Below are positions 1-11,670 of a DNA stretch of 64,000 nucleotides, piece after piece (the first letter of the stretch is position 1; the number at the start of each line of letters is the position of its first letter). Position numbers and translations under genes: made by a program. The DNA is from Blasia pusilla. Its lineage: Eukaryota; Marchantiophyta; Marchantiopsida; Blasiales. The stretch lies in assembly GCA_050084515.1 (NCBI GenBank), contig CM114271.1:12276001-12340000 (forward strand), in the 5' to 3' direction. A model generated the notes under the pieces. The model had not been told where the DNA came from and made no database searches. It worked only from the letters and a program-made list of their open reading frames with translations.

Positions 1-850
1 AGATCCACTTCTCAAAATGAGAAGGAGGATCAATCAGAACTCAGGTTTCGGTTCTAGAGACGAGAATTGAGTCCGAACCGGGGCATTCGGAACTGTAGCT
101 CCAAAATGAGATCAAGGGCCTCGTTCCCAGCTTCCTCACCATCGAAATTAGAGATCCAATTCTCAAAATGAGAAGGAGGATCAATCAGAACTTAGGTTCT
201 GGTTCCAAATATGAGAACTGAGTCTGAACGGGGGGCATTCAAAACTATAGTTTCCAAATAAGATTGCGGGCCTCCTTTCCAACATCCTCACCATTAGAAC
301 TCTGGATCCAGTTCTCCAAATGAGAAGGAGGATCAATCGGAACTCAAGTTTCTATTCCTAACATGATAACTGAGCCCGAACGGGTGCGTTTGGAGCTCTA
401 GTTCCCAAATAAGATTGCGGGACTCCTTCTCGGCTTCCTCGCCGTCAGAACTAGAGATCCATTCTCAAAATTATAAAGAGGATCAATCGAAACTCACATT
501 CCGGTTCCATATACAAGAACAAACTGTAGCTCCCAAAAATAATCGCGGGGCCTCTTTCCCAGCTTCCTCACCATCGGAACTATAGATCTAGTTCTCGAAA
601 TGAGAAGGAGGATCAATCAAAACTCAGGTTTCAGTTCCTGACACGAAAACTAAACCTGAATGGAGGCATTGGGAGACCTCACCACCGGAACTAGAGACCC
701 AACTCTTGAAATGAGAAGGAGGATCAACCGGAACTGAGGTTCTGGTCCCAAAAATGAGAACAAAGTTTCTAAATCAAATCGCTGGAACTGTTCCCTCTAG
801 TGCTAGAAATGAGAACGAGAATCTACGGCTTACTACTCAGAAATGAAGTC
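1..850. repeat. Degenerate tandem repeat, about 150-bp unit
   Basis: About six copies of a degenerate unit built around 'agatcc..ttctc.aaatgag' followed by 'aaggaggatcaatc'. Copies begin near 2, 152, 304, 455, 584 and 695, so the spacing is 150, 152, 151, 129 and 111; the last two copies are shortened by deletion. Each unit also carries 'ggaactagagatcc' and 'cttcctcaccatc' blocks. No coding potential is visible. The wording resembles the subterminal repeats flanking the family F copies (2.4-4.3 kb, 38.6-39.5 kb), so it may be an outer part of the same kind of element, but no direct alignment was possible. The array is cut by the window start. Confidence 0.8.
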
Positions 851-1519
851 TGACATGAACTGTGCGAGACCTCTAACAAGCTTGCTGGATGGGCATGATA
901 CTAGTTGGATGTGCGCTTGATAGGCCAAGCACATTGGATTTTCAAATAAATTATATGACTTGAGCAATCGGAATGTTAGTACCATCTTGTATTCCTTTTA
1001 CAAATATAATGATACAATGCCAATGCATCAGACGCGTTTCGCGCCGAATACACATTGAAAAATATCTGGTGGAGACTATGTTCTCTTTAACCTTCACAAG
1101 AGATCTTCCTTTAGGGTCCGAAGTCATAGTATCTGAAACCCCTAGAAAGGCCTTTTCTATCCTGCCGCAATTGACATCAAAACAAAGTCCTATTAAACTC
1201 CACTCCTATTAAACTCCACCGTACCAGATCGAAAACAACACAATTGTTGTATTCGGAGGGAGAAGAAAAAAGAACCTCGCGATTGTATTTCCGCGTCGAC
1301 CTACAAAAGATCAACAACCGGGCGCACACATTCTTCCCTCACTTCTAGAGCAAGCGCTCTCCACCTCTAGTGTTGAGACTCCGATGTAGAGAGATTGCTA
1401 GCAAAAAAATGATCTGGGAAAACGTTGGTACTTATACTTGCCATTCCTGCCAAACTCGATGTTTGACTAGCGAATCAAATTAGATCGATGTCAGCACACC
1501 TACGTTACTTAACATAATT
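851..1519. other. No recognisable gene or repeat
   Basis: Only short ORFs with no recognisable domain lie here. I see no protein motif, RNA gene or clear repeat. Confidence 0.5.
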
Positions 1520-1710
1520 CTCACATCGATTTCAAATTCCAAATTTGGCCATCATAGATTGACGATTCGTGTTAGGAGTAAATATCGCTCATCGGATCAA
1601 AGTCTAGATTAATTAAGCTAGTACTCACATCAATTTCACAATTCAAATTTGGATGTTATAGATTAGTGATCGGTGTTAGGAGAAGACATCGCGCATTAGA
1701 TCAAAACTCC
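1520..1710. repeat. Direct duplication, about 104-bp period
   Basis: A block starting 'ctcacatcgatttcaaattc' at 1520 is repeated in diverged form at 1624 as 'ctcacatcaatttcacaatt'. Both halves continue through 'aaatttgg', 'atagatt' and 'tgttaggag'. It is a local tandem duplication in non-coding DNA. Confidence 0.75.
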
Positions 1711-2400
1711 ATATGTCAAAATCATCCGAGCCACTCCTCAATCAGCTATGAAAACCAATGGCTTAGAATGATGAAAGGGCACGGATCGATCACCTCAAAC
1801 TGACTCCAATTGGAATCCTATACAATCCTTGCTCATTCCATTAGAATGGTTTTCTCCTTATTCCTCTATCAACCTAACCTTAGGAGCCCAGTATCCCAAC
1901 GTCCTCTGTCCCTCCCCGTCCGTTCTCTTCAATCCATAACGTTTCTTTACCACATTATCACAATTGTAACCATAGTCTAGAGACGTCAGGCCTCCGCTAT
2001 CCTAAGCTAATGAATTGAACCTCTTTACGGGCTCTACACATAAGTCATCTATTTTTTCCTCTTTTGGACCATCTATCATTTTAAATCGATTCCACTTAGG
2101 GTCTCTATCCACACAAATTTCCTTCTCACGAGGGCCTCCGCTAATCCAACAAATCGATTTGTGACTTCAATTCTTGCTTCATCATCATCGCTTTATAAGC
2201 AAATTATCTTGATATAGAGTTGAATCACCATTCAAATAATCTTGTAAGTGTGATGCAAACTCTGTAATTTTTTATTTCTAGTACTTTTTTTTGGAATAGA
2301 TTTATAGAAGAATAGGCATTAGACTCCAATTTGACCATATTTGCAGATGCAGTACTAATTATATCCAACCGAGCCAACCATGTCAAATAGGTGTAACCCT
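1711..2400. other. No recognisable gene or repeat
   Basis: Mixed-composition sequence with no ORF, domain or repeat that I can support. Confidence 0.5.
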
Positions 2401-4330
2401 GCACAGGGTTTCTCGGAAAAGCTCCAAAGCCTGAATTGGATCTGAAGATCCGATTCTACCTGAATTGGCCTGTCTACTTTCACAAAATCGTTGAAAGTGC
2501 CCTTCCCATGTCTGGAAGAGACGCCTCAGGTTCTACTCTATGGGATCTTAAGATCCAATTGAAACTCATTCAGAACTTGAGTTCTAATTGGGCTCTCATA
2601 AGTGCATGGCGCCCATTGAAAAGATATCCAGTTGAAACCATAATTCCGAATCAGGCATTTGTGCATGATGGCATCGCCAGAATCGGATCTTAAGATCAGA
2701 ATAGGACATTAAGATCCAATCAAGAGCTTCACTTGGGAAAAGTGTGGCCCTCAAGGGTATTTGTCTAATTGGAACTATAGATCCGAATGTGTCGAGGTAG
2801 TATCCACATAAGAAAGTCATATGAGAGTTTGCAAGCCGAGTGGCAAGTAGTCCATTTCCATCTCTCGCGGAGAGGTGCCCGATGTTCTTCCAAATGGGAT
2901 CTTATGATCCGTTAGAAGGTCATTCGAAACTATAGTTCCCAATCATCTCCAGGTGAGAGAATCTTGGCCTTCAAGCTCGCAAACCCTCTCATGACTTTAT
3001 TAGGAATATTCAAAATTATAGATCGAGTTAGAGAACAACCCTAGAGGCTGACATTTTTCTCTGCTTAAGAGTGGACCTTAAGATCCACCCTTTTCGACTG
3101 GATCTTAAGATCCAATTTGCCCATTTTCCACTGATCCTTTTATCGGATCTTAAGATCCGATTGAAGGTCATTCGGACCTCCACGTGCCTCTCAGCAAACA
3201 GTCCACATTTTTTCTTAATAGATAATACACGATTCACAGAATCGCAATAGAGGCGCAATGAACATTTTTTTCAACTCTCTGCTGACGTTATTAGGTGGAT
3301 GGCTCCTCGCAAAATTTTGAACCAGAGTTCCAATCAGACTTACCCTTCCTCATCCCGATTGGATCTTAAGGTTAAATTCACCCACAGTCCAGTGATCCTT
3401 CGATCAGATCTTAAGATCCGAGTTAAAGACATTCAGACCTCCGCGTGCCTGTCAACGGAAGTTGCCAGTATTGTTGGAATTTTTTGTTCCCGTCTCGCAG
3501 AGAGGCGCCCGATGTTTCGCTCGAATGGGATCTTAAGATGTGCCTGAAGGTCATTCAGAACTATAGTTGTCAATCATCTCCAAGTGAGAGAATCTTGGTC
3601 TTCACGCTCGCAAACTCTCTCCTAACTTTATTAGGAACATTTGGAACTAAAGTTTGAGTCGGAGAACTACCCTAGAGGCTGATGCTTTTCTCTCCTTAAG
3701 AGTGAAACTTAAGATCCACCCTTCTTGATTGGATCTTAAGATCCAATTTGCCCATTTTCCATTCATCCTTTTATCGGATCTTAAGATTTGATTGAAGGTC
3801 ATTCGGACCTCCGTGTGCTAGCCAGCAGACAGTCCATATTTCTTCTAAACAGATAATCCAAAATTCACGAAATTGGGATAGAGGCGCAAAGCAAGTTTTT
3901 TTCAACTCTCTACTGACTTTATTAGGTGGATGGCTCCTCGCAACATTCAGAACAAGAGTTCCAATGGGACATATCCTAGAGGTTGTCATTCATCCTGATT
4001 GGATCCTAATGTCCAATTTGCCCACAGTACAATGATCCTTGAATTGGATCTTAAGATCCAAATTAAGAACATTCAAACCTCTGCGTGCCTGTCAGTGGAC
4101 AGTCCACATTTCTTCTTGACAGATAACCCACGATTCATAGAATTGCGATAGAGGCGCAATTAAGATCCAATCGAGAGCTTCACACCTTAGAGGTTTCCAC
4201 TCTTCCTGATTGGATCTTAAGGTCCAATTCGCCCTGTCCAATGAGATGATTATAATTCTGCCCCACTTTCCATTTGGTGTATGGCTAACAATTAATTGGC
4301 ACTTCCATGTTATGGTGCACATTTCAGATT
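2401..4330. repeat. Palindrome-rich subterminal repeats upstream of family F copy 1
   Basis: The palindrome ggatcttaagatcc and near variants recur at least eight times, for example near 2540, 3100, 3147, 3410, 3732, 3777 and 4047. Superimposed is a tandem duplication of about 632 bp: 'gagaacaaccctagaggctga' near 3023 matches 'gagaactaccctagaggctga' near 3662, and 'attaggtggatggctcctcgc' near 3290 matches the same string near 3921. Partial copies flank both. Repeated palindromic blocks next to a transposase-like gene are typical of subterminal transposase-binding arrays in large DNA transposons; that role is inferred. Confidence 0.7.
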
Positions 4331-4336
4331 CATTAA

Positions 4337-7300
4337 ATGGAATTTTGCATTGGTGATGTAGTGTATCTACAAGATGGATCATCCATCTCTAGTGGAAGAG
4401 CTAAAATTGTGGACACCAAACCTGAGAGAATAGTCCACAGCATACCACTTGGTAAGGACTCCTTGTACATATCTTTGGAGGAAGTCTTCAGAAGTTCAAC
4501 AAGAAGTTACAATGGAGAACCTCGATCTGTCCGATTTTTATTGGAGCATTCATCACATGGCCTCGTAATGGAGTTACAACAACTAATACATATGATGGAT
4601 ATGAGGATGTGGAAGGAGGGCCTCATTTCCCCACACAATATTCAAAGAAATTTTTCTTAAAATATTTGAAGGGATGAGAGCTTCTTATTGGTTCACGACG
4701 TATTGCCGAAAGCTTCGATTCACATGAGATCCAACTTATATCCTTCTTTTACAACCAACGGCAACCGTGGGTGTGCGTAATAATTGATGAGTCATACAAC
4801 GAACCAACTATCCACCCGGATGGAAGAAGGCTACAAGATATGGTGGGAATATTTGCAAAATACCCAAGATATCTGATTACAGAAATATACAATTATACCA
4901 TAGATATTAGGAAGAGAAAGCACTCAACGTGCAATACCTCCATCGATGTCCAAGTTGCGGTTCCCATGATTGGTCGTATGGAATCAGACTTTTTACCAAT
5001 GCAACTTACAGAGAACAATGGATGTCTAAATATCGGAGAGGGAATTGTTTACTAAGTCTATCAAAATGACGAAGTTGGTGGTCAAAGAGGAGGGAACACC
5101 ATGTTGCCGTATTCATTACCAAGATCATCAGCCGTCTTACATGCTACAAGGTTCTTGAAAGGAACTTAGTCATATGGCCTACGACATCCTGTATTGTTAA
5201 AGATGGACAAGACTTGTGGACATGCTACTTGGAGTGTTCAACCATGTCCCAAGGGGCCGTTGAAGCAATAATAGGCAAGAGGAAGAGAGCTTACATGTAC
5301 ACTTATTGGTGTAAGAAGCGATGTCTACCAGGGGCCACCAAAACAAACAAAAAGCTAACAGAGGAAGATTCATCACAATTGGCGTCAAAAAATTATTGCG
5401 GATAATTCTATTGCCAATATACGCCGAGAGATTTTGTTCGTTCAAGCATAGAGAAGTATTGGAACAAATCCTTTTAGGACAAAAGGAAATCACTCCACGC
5501 CATGGTGCATTCGTCTTACTTCATTGATGGACGGATTGTGCAATTGGAAGGTAGAAGGGTATGCCTCTTAGGTTGGCGATAGATCCACCGTCTTGGAAAA
5601 ATGAGCTTTGAGGACGAAGTAAGAAATGTTAGAGATGGCAAGATGCGCACAGGGCATGAGAACCTGGGAAGAAATTGCATAATCCAGAAGATGGTGCAAG
5701 CGGTGGAAACGATAAAGCTGATAATTGAGGAGACTAGATATCGGATGCCCCACAAGGAAAGAACAATGTCAGGCTTGCCAAGAGCGTGGCAACAAACCAA
5801 AGATTTGGCTCTAGCTCAACCGTTTCGTGTTACTTGTATAAGTAAATGTAGTGAAATAACACTCCATTATACTAGAAAATGGTTTAGGGTGCAGATGACA
5901 ATTAGCATGTCCGTAGGGCTATCTTGACGTCGCTCACATAATAGGACTTAAGTTCCCATTTTTATTCCACACCCAAAACTGTTCCCTAAGGAGAAAGAGA
6001 TCGCTCTATGCCTGATCCCTCAATTGGAACTGAAGTTCTCATAGGACGTTACATTTCTTATATTTCTTGGCTAATGGAACTTGCGGATGCATGTATTACT
6101 TGCCGTAGGTACCCAGTTTGGAGAAACAGTACCTTCTTTAGGTACTTGAATATTAAGTTGAATTAACTTTTACTCACTCTTTTTCTTATTGCAAATATCT
6201 TCACTCATGGGCATGGACCATGTGCAATTGCTCAATTTGACATAGGAGTCTACAAGTGGGGATCTAATTGGACAATTAGATCATTGGAAAAGTTGTTCCG
6301 GAGTTTGGAAAACCCCCGTGGTGAAATACAGGAATTCTTGGACGGGCCTGACCTAACTCCACTTCACAGTCGATTCTTAAAAGGAAGGGAAAAGCTTGAT
6401 GGATTACTCCGTGTAGCTTATAGGCTCATAGAGTCTACCAAAGAGGGACCAAGGAAGCTGCCAAAGATTCTGAATCTACAAATGGATAACTCTGGAAAAG
6501 ATAAAAAAAATATTTTTGTCATGACATACTTGGCCCTTTTGGTTCACACGGAGTATTCGAAGAGATTCACTTGGCTTTTCTCATCCCCGGGCACACTCAC
6601 GAAGATGTTGATGCTATGTTTAGCAAGTTTTTGAGAACTTTGCGGTGACACAATGCATACGGGCCATTCAAAGATCTTGCGACATAGTTTTTTAACTCCA
6701 CCTCACCGAATCCAACACCACAAGTGGCTCAGGATATTCCCGACTTCAAGGAGTACTTGAAAGATTTCATCAAGCATAAGACAAAAAATCAATGGTATGG
6801 ATTGTAGAAGCTAGGTCGATTTTGATTTACTAGATCTCCGGATGGTATGCCCATCATGCATTGTAAGATGTATGGTTTCGATAAAGAGTGTCTACCGAAT
6901 GAGCATGGATATGACATGTTTTTACGTCATGAAGTTACTCAACATCCTCTTATCCCTACTAGGAATCCAAAGCGGTTACTGCCCACACCTTTCAAAGCAT
7001 TTTCTGATGTGAAGAAAGGTGTATCTCAGTACATTGAGTACTTTGATAAGATGGGAAGCAAGTCTTTCGGAGGCACAAGGGTGGAATTCCAACAATTACC
7101 ATGATAGTGGAGGAAGACAATTGAGGAATTGGATCGATGGTTTCCTCGGAAACCTTGAGGATAAGGCTCAAAACCTACGATTAAATCACAAGACATCAAC
7201 AGATGATGATTCTTCTACCAATAATAGAACCAGTTTGATAGTCCATGGCATCGGTTCATTGTTCTCTAAGACATTGGAAGATTTTTGTCCTCTAACCAAA

Positions 7301-7770
7301 CAAAGCACTCAAGTTCCTATTGTCTTTGGAAGTGGAATTCCCCCAAATCGAGATCACTATTGTGGGCCCACTAGATTCAGAGTTGATATGTTATGAATGG
7401 AGGAAACAAAAATTGCATTGGTAGATTTCAATGTTGGAGACTTTGTCAAGAAAGAAACAAATATCCCATATGGATGGGACAAGTTCTAGTTAGAGTTGGT
7501 GAAGATAAAAATTTCAGAATTTAGTATTGGTAGCCATTGAATACATTTGGAAGAGGGAACATAGCCCCAAGTAGGAGATATCAAAATTGGGATGTAAAAC
7601 AATGGGAGAAGAATAGTAGTGAAAAAACAATGTTGTGTCCACATGACTCGATTATAGCATCTTTCGCTAATTCAACATATGCAATAGAGGTTGGACTAGT
7701 GAGTATTCCTATTGATGTGGCTAATTTTGTAAAGTCTAGAGTAACTTTTGGCACTAACCTAGTTTCCCTA
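4337..7770 (+). pseudogene. Family F copy 1: unclassified transposase-like gene, broken
   Basis: Coding similarity is spread over several frames. In order: an N-terminal stretch (4337-4660) with 'GDVVYLQDGSSISSGRAKI' and 'VHSIPLGKD', resembling the TNP1/En-Spm C-terminal domain; a CPSCGSHDWSYG zinc-finger-like motif near 4940-5000 in a shifted frame; a helix-turn-helix-like stretch (5528-5800); then 6284-7105 with 'DNSGKDKKN' near 6485 and, after a frameshift, 'PGHTHEDVDAMF' near 6587. A C-terminal block (7400-7770) reads 'VDFNVGDFV' and 'APSRRYQNWDVK'. Conserved D-N and HTHxDxD clusters suggest an RNase H-like transposase core, but I cannot assign a named superfamily. At least six frameshifts or stops make it non-functional. 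The inverted copy at 36058-38560 matches it from the WP motif to 'taacctagt'. Confidence 0.6.
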
Positions 7771-7849
7771 AATAAGACTACACTCTATATCAAAATAAGT
7801 CCCAAAACCTATTCGTTTACAACCTTGAACAGATCATTTATCTTAAACC

Positions 7850-8333
7850 CTTCAAACCGTAAGCCCTAAGGGATTAATAGGCCTAAACCATAAAACCTAA
7901 ACACTAAGCCCTAGCTAGAAATCCGGAACCCTTTGTTGAAGCCTAGACCGTATACACTAAACCCTAAATCCTAAACCTTAAATCCTAAAACCTTAGCCAT
8001 AAACCATAAATCCTAAGCCATAAACCCTAAACCCTAAACCTAAACCCTAAGCCCTAAACCCTAAGCCATAAGCCCTTAACCCTAAACCCTAAGCCAAAAA
8101 CCTTAGACGCTAAGCCAAAAAAACCCTAAACCCTAAGCCAAACACCTTAAACCCTAAACCCTAAATACTAAGCCAAACACCCTAAACCCTAGAACCTCAG
8201 TCATAAACCCTAAGCCCTAAGCCATAAACCTTAAACCCTCAACCACAAACCCTAAACCTTAGAACATAAGCCATAAACCCTAAACCCTAGGCCCTAAGCC
8301 TTTAGCCAAAAACCATAAACCCTAAGCCATAAA
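7850..8333. repeat. Degenerate interstitial telomere-like array (CCCTAAA type), left part
   Basis: Runs of 'ccctaaaccctaa' mixed with variants such as 'ccctaagccataaa' fill this stretch. The base unit is the plant telomere repeat in the CCCTAAA orientation, but it is heavily mutated and there is no pure run, so this is an old interstitial array or telomere-derived satellite and not a chromosome end. It continues at 9237 after an inserted element. Confidence 0.85.
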
Positions 8334-9236
8334 CAAGGTTGTACGGAAATGGACATGTCCGTCCATGGGACAGACATGTCTAGACATATCCTCACACATG
8401 CCCGAACCGCACCCTGGTGCACATCCGAGCCCGCCCGGAGCCCGCCATATAGACCCAGGCTCACGGAGCCCGCACCCGTTGCATGGCCCGTAAGGTGGGC
8501 TCCAAGCGGGCAAGTACGAGCTCTAAACGGGCACGTGTGGGCTCACAACAAGCACGCGCGGGCTCTCGATTGATTGGGCACGGGCTGCTGGCGGGCAGGC
8601 GCAGGCTCTAGGTAGGCGCCGGCTCCATGCGGGCAGGTGCGGGCTCAGGGCGGGCAAGTGCGGGCTCATGGCTGATTGGGCACGAGCTAGGGCGAGTAGG
8701 TGCGGGCTCCCAGCAGGCAGGTGCGGGCTTGGAGCGGGCAGGTGCGGGCTCGAGGCAAGCATGGGCTTCCGGCGGGCAGGTGTGGGCTCAGGCGCGGGCT
8801 GATGGCTGATTGGGCGCAGGCTAGGGCAGGCAGGTGCGGGCTCCAGGCGGGCAAGTGCGGGCTCTCGGCGGGCAAGCACAGGCTCAAAGGTTATTGGGCG
8901 CAGGTTCTGGACGGGACGGTGCGGGCTCCAAGCGGGCAGACGCGGGCATGGTGCGGGTAGGTGAGGGTTCCAAATGGGGGCGCAGGCTCAGGGCCGCAAA
9001 ATTTCAGTCTTGCAGACCAAATTTTGCGAGCCTTGAGCCGGCATGTGGGCTTAAGGCGGGCCTCAAGCCTGCACCGAGGATCCGCACCGAGCCTGCCCCA
9101 GGCTGGGCTATGGGCCACGCAACGGCTGCGGGTTGCGGGCGGGTCAGCTACGGGCTCGGGTGCAGGCCCCGCGCCCGCCTATCTGAGCCCCCACAGACAT
9201 GTCTACAGACAGTGAATTTGTCCGTGTGCAACATTG
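8334..9236. mobile_element. hAT-like non-autonomous DNA transposon
   Basis: A 903-bp insertion in the telomere-like array. Its left end starts 'caaggttgtacggaaatgga' and its right end, read on the minus strand, starts 'caatgttgcacacggacaaa': imperfect terminal inverted repeats, followed on each side by 'gacatgtc' motifs. It is flanked by an 8-bp direct duplication GCCATAAA (8326-8333 and 9237-9244), the size expected for hAT elements. 'gccataaa' occurs repeatedly in the host array, so the duplication alone is weak; the inverted ends support the call. There is no transposase. The interior is a GC-rich minisatellite. ORFs on both strands here are repeat artefacts. Confidence 0.6.
8405..9180. 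repeat. GC-rich 21-bp minisatellite
   Basis: The core 'gtgcgggctccaggcgggcaa' recurs with 21-bp spacing (for example at 8701, 8722, 8743 and at 8833, 8854), with degenerate copies across the interior of the hAT-like element. Local GC is far above that of the flanking AT-rich array. CpG-dense repeats of this kind are expected to be heavily methylated. Confidence 0.8.
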
Positions 9237-9395
9237 GCCATAAACCCTAAGCCCTAAGTGAATATTAAGTTAAAGAAGTATAGAGAAATGTTATTAATCT
9301 AAACCCTCAACCCTCCACCCTAAGACATAAACCTTACATCCGAAGCCATAAACCTTAAACCTTAAACCTTAACCCATAAACATGGTTGAGATAGA
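9237..9395. repeat. Degenerate telomere-like array, right part
   Basis: Continuation of the CCCTAA-type array ('ccataaaccctaagccctaa', then 'aaaccctcaaccctccaccc' and 'aaaccttaaaccttaaacc'), interrupted near 9255-9297 by about 40 bp of unrelated sequence. Confidence 0.75.
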
Positions 9396-9532
9396 GAGTA
9401 AAACCTAAGTTGTACTCCCATTATACTATGTCCTAGTGTGGTAATAATCATATTAGAACAAAACCAGGTTTTCTAAAAGACCACATTTGTCGAAATTGGT
9501 GTTTTATGTGATTGTGGATGCAGTTGACAATA

Positions 9533-9806
9533 GGGGATCATGTTTTTCTTTCAATGAATCTCAAAGGATGGCACACATGTGGGAGTGGGGAAAATATCTG
9601 GCATTGCAAGAGGGGATCAGTATCATAGTAGATTGATTCCTCTAGGTTATATCAAGATAGATCTTATTAGTGTTCAAGATCCAAAAGTTAAAATACCATT
9701 TCCCAACCACGATGATGATCCTCCACAAATACTCCTTAAGGATGCAAGAGGTTCTTCCGTTTTGTGGCCACAGAGATCAGTGAAAAAGATTCTAGGCCCA
9801 CATTAG
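9533..9806 (+). pseudogene. Last exon of a CACTA (En/Spm) accessory TNP gene, fragment
   Basis: Reading GDHVFL near 9535 and, after a frameshift near 9575, 'MGVGKISGIARGDQYHSRLI', 'PLGYIKIDLISV' and 'DARGSSVLWP', then a stop at 9806. This matches, position for position, the last exon of the minus-strand CACTA gene at 58878-59186 (GDHVLL, 'GSGVISSFGGRDKFHAKDIP', 'DALGSSMLWP'). The pattern, ending in a WP motif, is that of the Pfam TNP1/EN/SPM domain (Transposase_23). No other exons of this copy were found upstream, so it is a solitary fragment. Its function in the parent element is binding or regulation of transposition, by family knowledge. Confidence 0.6.
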
Positions 9807-11185
9807 TTTATGATGTGATTGGTCTTGTTTGTAGCTATTTTTACTTCACATGGACTTATAGTGTGAAAGTTAGTTTCATTTACCTACTATTTTTGTTGAA
9901 AGGATACGCTAGATATCTTATACTTGTCTTTAGTAGACTCTTCATTGTATATCCTTGTCCAAAATTTGAATTTCATAAGAACTCTTACTTTTTTCTGTAT
10001 GAAAGAATTTTGTTGGACAAAGTTGTCTAGGAATTACACTATCAAGTGGGTTTTTCACCACTTCCTCATGAATACAATGGACTTTGTATTGTACTTTGTT
10101 TCCCAAATTTCCTACGTTTGGGCTCTCAACTACCATTGAGAAAAATTTTAAAGAAGCATGTCAGATTTGCTGATTATTTGGTTTCAGATGAACTCAAGTC
10201 TAGTTCATTAAGTTTCTCTTTATTGGATCTTACAGTTTGCAATGAGCCCTTCATGAATGAGATATTGCCTTGATTTACCTATTTTTTCAGATTATTTAAC
10301 ATCAGAGTGAAGGCAAACAAGAGTCCCTAGTGTGCCTTCATTGATACATGAAAATTTCCGAGCAATACTTATCCCATCAATCTAGTTTCTAAAATGAAAA
10401 GGGATAGAAGTTTTCCAGTTATGAGGGGAATTTTTTTCATGATTAACTAATATACATTTTCTTATTCTATGGATTCTCTTACAAGAAGAAAGATCCCAAA
10501 TATATATCTTATTCTTCATTTGTTATATTGTACAAATGAAATCATAGTACTACTACGACTATCACTAGTTACAAGATTTATTATAGAACTATAACTAGTC
10601 ATAAAAAAATCACTATGCGTTCTTGGTACAACTACATGTAAACTAAGTGATAACACACATTATTACTACTGTCCACCATAGTATCAACAATAGACATGTT
10701 TGATTATGATTTTGACATGTGTCAACACATCAATGTATATAATCAACAAATACTACATAATATAAAACTAATATTAGTCTTGCATCATGAAAAATCCACC
10801 ATATGGACATTTTGAATCATTAGAAGTGTAACAAATTTCTTTTATTACAATGATTTTCAATCTTTTAAAACTAAATAACAACTAGAAATAGTCTCAATAA
10901 TAACTTGGCAAAGCAATGAGGCACATCAAAAATAATTCATTGTCAACGCAACATGGTTTCCATGTCATAACAATTATGTTAATCATGTTAATCACTAGGA
11001 TATTTCCTAGTTGTACATCTTGCCAATGTGTCTCTTTATAACTAGAAATCTTAAATAACAAGTCCTTTGATACTAGAGTGTTTTAGTTATAAATGTTAGT
11101 CACTAGTGGTTAAATATCCCTTTCAACTAACTATAGTAGTGTAATTGAGTGACTAATAACTTAATAAGGGCGTTTCCTTCTAATG
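9807..11185. other. AT-rich intergenic sequence, nothing assigned
   Basis: Short plus-strand ORFs at 9764-10273 follow the TNP fragment but show no recognisable domain. 10300-11150 is AT-rich with no repeat or coding signal that I can support. Confidence 0.5.
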
Positions 11186-11670
11186 GGTACGTGAAGCAGG
11201 CTAACAAAAGTCGTTGCTGAGTGAGTTTCCAAGCAAGGAAGAACGTGTGGTTCATTGTGAAGAATCTTATTCTTCCAAAAGAGTTGTTCGTGAAGTTGTC
11301 TATCAAGTATACTAGACCGTATTTGATCAAGGCAAACCCGTTTGAGGATTTTTATACGTTGGAGTTGTTAGAAGAGTTCACGATCCATCTGACTTTCCAT
11401 GTGTCACTATTGAAGAGGTTCTTTAGGATAATGTACGTCCTTAAGCGAAGGAATATATTGAGACCCCAATCGGTCATCATAAAGGAAGAACCAAAGTTTT
11501 ATGTGGAGATCATCTTGTGTTCAAGACCTAGGGCCAACAAGTATGAGTACTTGGTCAAGTGAAAGGGCTCCCATATGAAGGAGGCAACTTGGATTGTGGA
11601 GGCAGATTTGGAACATGCACAAGAGGTCTTACAAGACTTCAAGAGGATGCAAGAACATCACATGCGTTAG
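11186..11670 (+). pseudogene. Chromovirus integrase C-terminus with chromodomain, fragment
   Basis: Starts inside the polyprotein (YVKQANKSRC, then an in-frame TGA near 11220) and continues 'RPYLIKANPFEDFYTLEL' and 'HVSLLKRF'. After a stop near 11563 comes 'MKEATWIVEADLEHAQE', the second half of a chromodomain; 'YEYLVK' just before the stop is its first half. It ends at a stop near 11670. The order matches the complete element at 47308-54665, whose chromodomain reads 'EYLVKWKGYHVKEATWIAEA'. This is the 3' coding end of a Ty3/gypsy chromovirus in the plus orientation. Everything 5' of the integrase C-terminus is missing, so it cannot act. Confidence 0.85.

Noticed and set aside
1-850. CRISPR-like array
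   Set aside because: Units are about 150 bp and degenerate throughout, without short constant repeats and unique spacers, and the DNA is a plant nuclear genome.
7850-8333. True chromosome end
   Set aside because: The repeats are degenerate, have no pure run and are followed by more chromosomal sequence.
8322-9250. Many overlapping ORFs up to 138 codons on both strands
   Set aside because: They arise from the GC-rich 21-bp minisatellite, which lacks stops in several frames; the peptides are repeats of the same few residues.
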